Source of the DNA: Byssochlamys sp. IMV 00236 | Taxonomy: Eukaryota; Ascomycota; Eurotiomycetes; Eurotiales; Thermoascaceae | DNA: 64,000 nucleotides | Direction: 5' to 3' | Assembly: GCA_001931875.2 (NCBI GenBank) | Contig: MSJH02000657.1 | Coordinates: 62,001 to 126,000, forward strand | Shown here: positions 55,093-64,000 of the stretch, one piece after another | Numbering within the stretch: the stretch's first letter is position 1 | Layout of the letters: each line of letters begins with the position of its first letter | Translations under genes and position numbers: made by a program | The notes under the pieces: model-generated | What the model saw: the letters and a program-made list of their open reading frames with translations, nothing else | What the model was told of the DNA's origin: nothing | The model's database searches: none

Positions 55093-57052
55093 ATGGGTCA
55101 GACCTTATCAGAGCCGGTAGTAGAGAAGGTGAGGATCTGATTCCTGCTCTTGTTTGATGTTGTGCCAAGGTGCGTCAGGCCCTGTCTGCGTCGCCAATGT
55201 TCCCCTCTGGTCCTGCGATCAGTTGAGATGGGTGCCGGACAGGATGCGGGGCATGACGCACCGTGGTCCGAATGCATTTTCCTGCTCGAGGGACAACCCA
55301 TTGCAGACGAAGGACCGCGCCAGGGCCTTGGAGTAACAATTCTGTCTTGAACATTTCGATTGCAATTTTCTTGTCTGGGGTAACTGACGTTGGGCCCCTG
55401 GGGTGTAGACTTCTTCGGAAGGCGAAGATGAATGTGTCCTGTACGGCGTGTCCGCCATGCAGGGCTGGAGAATCAGCATGGAAGACGCACACGCAACAGT
55501 CCTAGATCTGCAGGCCAAGTATGTGGATAGCGATGGCAAGCCTACCGATCCGAGCAAACGGCTCTCCTTCTTTGGTGTATATGACGGGCATGGAGGAGAC
55601 AAGGTAGCTCTATTCGCAGGAGAGAATGTCCACAAGATCGTCGCAAAACAAGACGCATTCGCAAAGGGCGACATTGAGCAGGCCCTCAAGGATGGTTTCC
55701 TGGCTACGGATCGCGCCATCTTGGAAGGTGGGTTGCAGTGTTGGGAGCGGCGCTGAGGGGTTCCGGACCCTGATAGAACGTTGGCTGATGTGGAAGCAGA
55801 CCCGAAATACGAAGAAGAAGTCTCTGGCTGCACAGCCTCGGTTGGTGTCATCTCTCGCGACAAGATCTGGGTGGTATGTATCTGTTACCATGTTGTCAAG
55901 GTCTTATTGTCTTACGTCGTTTACAGGCCAACGCTGGTGATTCACGATCTGTTCTTGGTGTCAAAGGCCGCGCGAAGCCTTTGTCCTTTGACCATAAACC
56001 CCAGAACGAAGGTTCGACTATCTTGATTAGGTTGACTCTGCCTCGATGTTCATTCTGACGGTCCTCTACAGGCGAGAAAGCGCGTATCAGCGCCGCAGGC
56101 GGTTTCGTCGACTTTGGACGGGTCAACGGCAACCTGGCTCTGTCCCGCGCCATTGGAGACTTCGAATTCAAGAAGAGCCCCGAGTTGTCTCCCGAACAGC
56201 AAATTGTCACTGCCTATCCTGATGTGACCGTCCACGAGGTCACTGATGACGATGAGTTCCTCGTCATCGCCTGTGATGGTACGTCGGATCTCATCTTTCC
56301 AAAAACTACCCCCACTTTAGCCGCGCTGCTTTATTAAACATGTCTCTACTGCAGGTATCTGGGACTGCCAGTCTTCTCAGGCCGTGGTCGAATTCGTTCG
56401 CAGAGGAATTGCAGCTAAGCAGGAGTTGCACCGGATCTGTGAGAACATGATGGACAACTGCCTGGCTTCCAACAGCGAGACCGGCGGGGTTGGTTGTGAC
56501 AACATGACCATGATTGTCATTGGGCTTCTCCATGGCAAGACCAAGGAAGAGTGGTATAACACGATTGCAGAGCGGGTGGCCAAAGGCGACGGGCCTTGTG
56601 CTCCACCCGAGTACGGCAAGTTTCGCCAGCAATCCTCGGAGTCCAAGGAGAGCCCTACTGACTGACGGGCTATAGCTGAGTTCCGCGGCCCTGGCGTCCG
56701 GCATCAGTTTGACGAGAGCCCCGATGACTATGAACTGGAGCAGGACAATCGTGCGCGCGGCTTCAGCGTCCGCTCGGGTCGGATCATCCTTCTCGGTGAC
56801 GGCACAGAAGTCATGACGGATCAGAATGAGGAGGATCTCTTTGACCATGCGGATGAAGACAAGGATCTGGAGAACCAAGTCAAGAGAGGCACTGAAGACT
56901 CGACTAGAAATGATCGCGAAGGCACTCCTGGACCGCAAGTGGATCGTGACACTTCTCCCCAGACCGGGGATGCTCCCAAGATCTCCGAATCGCCCTCGTC
57001 CGCCACGGAGACGGAGAAGTCAGCCGCTGCGGAGACGAAGGAGTCTTCCTAG
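55093..57052 (+). CDS. Type 2C protein phosphatase (Ptc2/Ptc3-like), with a GC-AG intron
   Basis: Seven exons, 55093-55128, 55409-55727, 55800-55873, 55927-56011, 56072-56278, 56355-56615 and 56676-57052, give 452 residues. The start MGQTLSEPVVEK has Gly2, as in Ptc2-type enzymes. PP2C motifs in order: SAMQGWRISMEDAH, FFGVYDGHGGDKVA, GCTASVGVI, WVANAGDSRSVL, FDHKPQNEGEKARI, GNLALSRAIGDFEFK, and FLVIACDGIWDC with the metal-binding Asp. The tail is acidic and disordered. Such Mg2+/Mn2+ Ser/Thr phosphatases counter stress MAP kinases and the DNA-damage checkpoint in yeast. The last intron begins GCAAGT rather than GT; using it restores EYAEFRGPG, while the nearby GT choice causes a stop. Confidence 0.93.
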
Positions 57053-58658
57053 TTCGAGATTCACTGCTTCTCTGGGACACCGCATTTGTGATCCTATGAT
57101 TTATTGATTCCACGACGCTATCCCCCCGCCCTCCACTTGAGCCTTTGTCGGTCCCCGCTTGTCCCCTTTTCTTTCCCCCTTCTTCTTTTCCTTTCTCGAT
57201 TTTCCCTGTAACGGAGGAGACGGTTCGAGCGGTAGCTTCTTGAGTCCTCCATCATTTGTCTCGATTCGGGGGGCGATCTATGTCTTGCGATGTATGGGAA
57301 AGGTGTCCGGGCCGGTGAATACAATACCTTCGACGACCGTACGTCTGTTTTATGTCTGCACAGGAGATACCGAACGCACTCCCGCTTCTGCTCCCAAACT
57401 CGCCTTGTTCTTCTCTACGGAAATGTTCTCCTTCGGCCTTTTTTTTTCTTTTCCCTCTTGTTGTTTCCCCTAACTTGTTGCTACCTGTCATTCTCGTCGC
57501 GCTCTCCCGGACCGATTGGTGGAATATGGCTGCGGAGGGCTTTTGCTGGGGTGGACTGCACGAGTTACTCTACTTACTATCCTGCTTGGAGCCTTGTCAC
57601 CGGCTCCAGCGGCCAGAAGAACGGGTGCAGGGGTTCCACAATGGCATTGCACACATACAGGCGTAACCGGTATCTAAGTCTACACACGTTTGAGATCGCC
57701 TTTTTTTTTTTTTTTTTAGTCTGCTTGGACAGGAATCCGTATTTGTTCAGTTTCCGGGCCGCGGCAGAGCCTTTTTATATCCTCTCCTGGGAGACCTCAG
57801 TAGATGAGCGCGACTCTCCCCGCGACGGAATCTTCCCTAAAGAGAACAAAAAGAAGCTTTTTAAAAGAAGAAGCAGATCCTAGAGAGAATACTATACTAC
57901 CAATGACATGGCATGCAAAAAGACGACGATGGCTGGAGAAGACGATTCCAACGCGTAGAGCGCCTCTGTTGATTCTCATTCTGGCCTTTATCTTTTCCTC
58001 TTCTTTTTCTTTTTCTTTTTCTTTTTCTTCTCTTTTCTTTTCTTTAATTACTTTACTTTACTTTTTATGGTCCTTCTGGTGTCTGATGGGTCTTGTTTTC
58101 TTCCATGACGTGACCCGATTCCATTGCTTGGCCCCACCGCTTTTTTCTCTCTGTCTCATCTCATTCTCATCTCCATCTCCATCAACAGTCAAAGTAAAAC
58201 AACCCATTATTATTTTTGTTGTTCTTTTTTTTTTCTCTTCTCTAATCCCATCATCGCACGAGCGCACGCGGCCCCCAGACGGCCTCTGTCTCGTCGGCCG
58301 TTGCAGCGCGAAGAGATTTCCGCTTGTTCCCCGTCTTCCCTTCCCTTCGCTTCCCCACTCTCTCTCTCTCGTCGACTCTAGAAAGCTCCGGGAAAGTCTT
58401 GGGGGGTCCACTACTACACTGCTACAGTAGGTCCGCTGCTCTAACTGCCCAAGCCTAAGGCCGCTACCCATCCCCTGACGGTTGACCGACTTGTGAGTTG
58501 ACATTATTCTGCATCGATCGTTCGAACAATCAAGCGAGCCCTCATCTCTCATCCTTCTTCTTCCGATCAGTTCTTCCGATCAGCTGCAATATCCAGCCAG
58601 AAGGGAGTTGATCAACACGCTCTCCCTTCACCTCCCAGGCTCCCACACGCTGCCCTTC
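57053..58658. other. Intergenic: PP2C 3' region and long cytidylyltransferase leader
   Basis: 1.6 kb with no supported gene. The frames at 57290-57883 and 57804-58430 are T-rich with low-complexity Phe/Ser/Leu translations. CT- and T-rich tracts, notably (CTTTTT)n at about 57,995-58,045, suggest promoter or 5' leader DNA. Confidence 0.5.
57995..58045 (+). repeat. CTTTTT-type pyrimidine tract
   Basis: A run of T4-6 C units about 620 bp before the cytidylyltransferase start codon. It is a simple repeat that probably lies in the promoter. Confidence 0.6.
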
Positions 58659-60406
<1,748 letters not shown>

Positions 60407-61514
60407 GACGCTCGCCGTGCCTCGTCCTTTCTTGTAGGAGCCGGCAAGTGTGCCGTACGTAAATCCAAGAAGCCCTGAAGTAAGACACGGGCCCCTGGTA
60501 GATGCGGACGGCACCGCTTTCGACAAACCGATGAACGCCCTAATACTCGCCCTACCAATGGCCCATCCAACGTTTCCTCCATAACCGGAAAAAGACCCTC
60601 TACTCAAAGACTTACTACTACTTTTTATTTTTCCTTCTATTGGAATGTGCAGGCCCGATCTAGACGAGCGTTTATTTAATTCTGATAAGACTAGAGCGCC
60701 CACCGTTATCAGCAGCAGCAGCAGCAGCATCATCATCATCATCATCCACATCATCATGGTTATGGTCATCATGGGAGGCGCCAGAGACGTTTGGCGTCAG
60801 GGTCATAATTTGGGTCTGACATTTTTTTCTTCTTCTTCATCTCTAACGAACAAAATCACACAGCAAAAGGGGTTATAGACAGTTGGGGGATAGAAAAAGG
60901 AGAAAGACAAAAAAAAAGGAACCCGGGATATATATAGGTATTTCAGGCCTTTGGAAGGAAGGTGATGACGAGAATGATATTAAGCCTAACAACCCGATTT
61001 TTAGTATTCAAGGTTGCATATGTGAGAACAATGTTCATAGACTCGTAGTTCACTCGACCTTGCAGGGTTATTAAAACTACATCGTAATATGAGCTCCCAT
61101 GTGAATGATAATAGGATGGGTTTTAACAGTAACAATATCCAAGTACCAATCTTCCGGAACTCGGGAGAACTGCGGGGGGTTCTCGATCCCATATCGTTCC
61201 TTAATGTTATAATAACACCAGCTGCACTACGCCTGCAGTCTTTATACAATCCACAATATGGCTCAAGTAGTACAGCTTTGCATCCATATATTGTAACCGA
61301 TTGGTTGTATCTACTTTCCCCTTCTCCCACGCGGCGGTAAGAATTTGGCCCCAAAGTAGGAGAGGGGTTGCATGAGAACGTGCAGGCTCTAAACACAGTG
61401 GGCTGGCGATCACAGTGATCATCCAAATGCATTTCTCATAATCTGAAGATATATCTTTATTCCTTTATGTCTTCACATCCAGATACTCGACCAGCTTAGG
61501 ATGCCAGATTCGAG
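60407..61514. other. Intergenic: PCT1 3' region and rhodopsin-like promoter
   Basis: 1.1 kb with no supported gene. It includes a CAG/CAT trinucleotide tract at about 60,711-60,755 and AT-rich DNA from 60,880. The frames at 60645-60878, 61001-61432 (minus) and 61089-61340 lack features. The right part starts the degenerate accessory end of the window. Confidence 0.45.
60711..60755 (+). repeat. (CAG)n(CAT)n trinucleotide tract
   Basis: About six CAG/AGC units are followed by six ATC units and a further CAT-rich stretch, in the 3' flank of the cytidylyltransferase gene. It is likely polymorphic between isolates. Confidence 0.7.
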
Positions 61515-62895
61515 ATGCCGTCACTCACGCCAGAGCAGATTCAATATCAAATGAGCCACAAAGATGACGACCGAAGAGCAGGAATTGTGGCTTCTATCTC
61601 TATCATGCTGGTCGTCGCTTATGGGGCAGTCATTCTGCGAGTAGTGGCCCGACGAATTGGTAGAGTGCCCTTGAAAATGGATGACTGGATGATTATGGTG
61701 GGACTGGTTGGTCAATATGGATGCTCGAAAAGGATCTGTAGAATGGCTATACTGACATGGACGACAATAGTTTCTGACTACCTGCTTTGCTATCGGCTGT
61801 TTTCTCTGTAAGTTGCGACATTAGCGATGCTTTTCTCCTCGTGCAAGAACTAAAGACTATGGCAGCTGTCGCCCTTGGAATGGGCAGACATGCCATTATG
61901 GTGAAGCAACCGACGCGAATGGCCAAACAGATCCTGACGAATGAGGTCTTTTACACCCCTACGTCAACGACTGTGAAGTTCAGCATCCTCTTATTCTATC
62001 GACGACTGTTCCCACTGCAGAATGGCTTTAACTGGACCCTACTCGGCGTCGCAGTGTTTTTGGTCGTCTTTGCTCTTGCTCAAATTGTGAGCGTGATTAT
62101 TCAATGCACTCCCCCAGCAGCACTTTGGGATCCAGTAGCTCATCCGATGCTAAATGTGACAACTACTCTCCGGCTCTTTTGTTATTTGCCATTGTTAACG
62201 CTTCAACCGATGTCTTCATCCTATGCATTCCGCTACCGATTCTATGGAAACTTCGAGTCTCGGCTACCAGAAGGAAACAACTGATTGGAATCTTCCTGCT
62301 GGGTGGTTTGTAAGTACATGCGACAGCAGTCATATTCTGTTTTAGATTGCTGACCAGGTTGTATAGTTATAGGGTGTGCGTAGTAAGCATCTGCCGCGTA
62401 GGTTACGTGATCCAAGTCACCTTGACAGACCCAAGCTGTGAGTTAAAAGACTACAAACAATCAGAAACAGAGTAAACTGACCCGAGTTATATACCAGGGG
62501 ATGATGTCAACACAGTCATACTATCCGCGGTCGAAAACTGTGCCGGTGTTCTGAGTGCCTGTCTACCAACAACGTTGCCCATTTGGCGTTACCTGAGACA
62601 CGGTAAAGCTAGTCAAGAGGAGCCAGGACACCATCTTCAGGAGTCAGAAAATCCACGTAAAAAGCCATCCTGTAAGAAGAACTGGTACACCGATACCATG
62701 CTCCTGAATAGCATTGCGAAAGACGACATTATCAGCGACTCGAATCCATCTAGTGAGCACACTCAGTCGACAGTCAAACTTTTTAATCCTGCCTCTGCTA
62801 TTCGTGTGACTACCGATTTCCAACAGGAAGATGAGATCGTTTCAGAACGACTGCCTTCTTATCAGCCGTACGAATCCGTTTCTCAGAGATGGTAG
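61515..62895 (+). pseudogene. Rhodopsin-like integral membrane protein, broken by a 1-nt deletion
   Basis: Five exons, 61515-61706, 61771-61807, 61866-62309, 62367-62437 and 62498-62895, would give about 380 residues if one base were not missing. It belongs to the fungal rhodopsin-domain (PTH11/SAT4-like) group: RVVARRIGRVPLKMDDWMIM, then GMGRHAIMVKQP, KFSILLFYRRLFP, CTPPAALWDP, then in another frame AKCDNYSPALLLFAIVNAS and FILCIPLPILWKL, and later SAVENCAGVLSACLPT. The switch of frame occurs between 62,135 and 62,148 with no splice signals, and exon 3 is exactly one base short of the phase its flanking introns need. Seven membrane helices would be expected. It is probably a young pseudogene or an assembly error. 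Confidence 0.75.
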
Positions 62896-63189
62896 TCTTT
62901 CGCAAATAAGGAGTCTCGTTGCATAGGTCTCCAGGTCGACAAGCACGTCAGGATGGGGTCCGCCTGGATATTATATCACGATGAAGTAGCTACCTCACCT
63001 TTGACAGCTTTTCGCGGAGTTTCGAAATGCTCAACTTGTCAGATGACCGTTATAGTATCGATGTTCTGCTAGCTGTCCTCCAAGGGTTGAATGTTGTAGG
63101 TCTTCCTTTTCCCGCCGAACTTTCTTCTAGATACCGACCCTGCTCGTCGTCTCTTACAGCTAGGACGCATGTAATGGCTGGCATCACTT
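62896..63189. other. Degenerate intergenic DNA
   Basis: No gene was recognised between the rhodopsin-like relic and the P450 relic. It could hold further unrecognisable P450 sequence. Confidence 0.35.
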
Positions 63190-63650
63190 AATCTCGATAA
63201 AGCATTCTTCCGCAAACTCGCCGCTGCAAATGATCGATATGAAGCTTTCAGTGGCATTTGAGCGCATGGCAAAATGGGACACAGTAAAGGTGAAAGATGC
63301 ATTCCATTTCCTGCAAAGGGGAAGAGATCCCATAACCGAGTCTGGGTTTACGCCCGAAAAGCTGGTTTCTGATGTGAGTCTTTTGATACTTGGAGGTTTG
63401 TCTACTCGTTATCTAGTTTACAACGTTCACTAAGTGTGAACGCTAACTAACGCGGTTCCAAATCAGGAAACGACATCACCTCCACAGTGATTATTAGTAC
63501 TCTCTTCACGGCCATTCGAATATGTTCTCCAATGGTGGATTGCCGGGAATGATGAAAATAGTCTGGCACGAAGTGAATTCCACCCGTTCAGTATCGGTCT
63601 GTGAAGTTGTGCGAGGAAAGGAATGGTATATCTGATAATTGGTCTCTAGC
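63190..63650 (+). pseudogene. Cytochrome P450 relic (I-helix and haem loop only)
   Basis: Translation from about 63,205 gives KLSVAFERMAK and FHFLQRGRDP, then GFTPEKLVSDVSLLILGG. A GT-AG intron from 63,395 to a CAG acceptor at 63,467 leads to GNDITSTVIISTLF, the P450 I-helix (normally AGxDTT). About 95 bp further on and in another frame, FHPFSIG then SCARKGMVY corresponds to the haem loop (FxPFSxGPRxCxGKxxA). The roughly 100-140 residues usually between these parts are missing. The haem loop has a TGA where Arg is expected and AGG where the invariant Gly codon GGN is expected. No ATG-headed full gene exists, so this is a dead remnant. Confidence 0.75.
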
Positions 63651-63689
63651 AGTTAATCTGAAAGGTTAATTATCTACAGAAACTAACTG

Positions 63690-63986
63690 CTATAAATCCA
63701 GCACTACATGGGTTCTTTTGTCTATTCTACATGACAGTAAGAAGGGGTGGGGGCTCCTTCCCATAATCCAAGCTTACTAGGAGCGTAAGGATTTATTTTG
63801 GCTTACAACACAAGTTGTGATCTCATAAGCGACTGTAGTGTTGTCTTAAACCCACATCCTCATTCTCTTCCTGTCTTTCCACCACCTCTATCTTCGCTCG
63901 ATCTGTTGCATCAGATATTTCACTTTTCTCCTTCAGGAAGCCCTCAGTATCTTCGAAGCTCTGTCCTCGTTGTGATATTGGTGATA
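63690..63986 (+). promoter_or_regulatory. Upstream region homologous to that of the 45.5-kb gene
   Basis: This aligns with the reverse complement of 45501-45770. The conserved core at about 63,822-63,854 includes CATAAGCGACTGTAGTGTT and CTTAAACCCA. Both end at a start codon with similar pyrimidine-rich DNA in front. Confidence 0.75.
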
Positions 63987-64000
63987 ATGGCAACACTGAA
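63987..64000 (+). CDS. 5' end of a gene cut by the window edge, probable paralogue of the 45.5-kb gene
   Basis: Only ATG and three further codons are present (M-A-T-L). Identification rests on the shared upstream region and on the start context: the paralogue begins M-A-S-P. The coding identity is therefore inferred, not seen. Confidence 0.45.

Noticed and set aside
57290..58430. Overlapping frames of 197 and 208 codons upstream of the cytidylyltransferase
   Set aside because: T-rich tracts give Phe/Ser/Leu low-complexity translations; best read as promoter or leader.

Overview
This is a window of filamentous ascomycete nuclear DNA, most like Aspergillus or a close relative in the Eurotiales. 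The evidence is: genes about 2 kb apart on both strands; short GT-AG introns (mostly 45-110 nt, with branch sites of CTAAC/CTGAC type); fungus-specific families (Zn(II)2Cys6 regulators, Axl2, CorA-like and rhodopsin-like membrane proteins); and decayed AT-rich islands with C-to-T type damage. No rRNA, tRNA or CRISPR was seen. Exon joins below were worked out by hand from splice signals, reading phase and family conservation.

Layout. 1-12.4 kb: a PhoD-like phosphatase, then an ammonium transporter, a Zn2Cys6 regulator and an amino-acid/GABA-type permease, which together look like a nitrogen-uptake neighbourhood. 12.9-21.4 kb is an accessory stretch: a fungal kinase broken by one in-frame TGA, a seven-exon CorA-like membrane protein, a 603-bp MITE with perfect TA target sites, and a tandem pair of tiny three-exon genes of one unrecognised family. 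21.5-43.9 kb is a dense core block: mitochondrial rhomboid protease, TMA17-like proteasome chaperone, MOB2, LEO1, an AflR-like Zn2Cys6 regulator, ERB1, RIX7, VPS20, a PITH protein, a DHX35-type helicase, CUE5 and MZT1. 43.9-49.1 kb is accessory again: duplicated repeats, a hairpin, a gene with a possible PD-(D/E)XK fold, AT-rich DNA and an orphan gene. 49.1-60.4 kb is core: a GNAT acetyltransferase, a small antisense ORF, an AXL2-like polarity protein, a PTC2/3-type PP2C phosphatase with a GC-AG intron, and choline-phosphate cytidylyltransferase. 61.5-64 kb is degenerate: a rhodopsin-like gene with a 1-nt deletion, a P450 relic, and the first bases of another gene.

How the genes relate. Several neighbours share pathways: ERB1 and RIX7 (60S ribosome assembly) are convergent, and the nitrogen genes are adjacent. 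The most unusual signal is that the upstream DNA of the 45.5-kb gene and of the gene starting at 63,987 is clearly homologous over about 230 bp although the two lie 18 kb apart in opposite orientation. This points to a dispersed gene family that carries its promoter with it.
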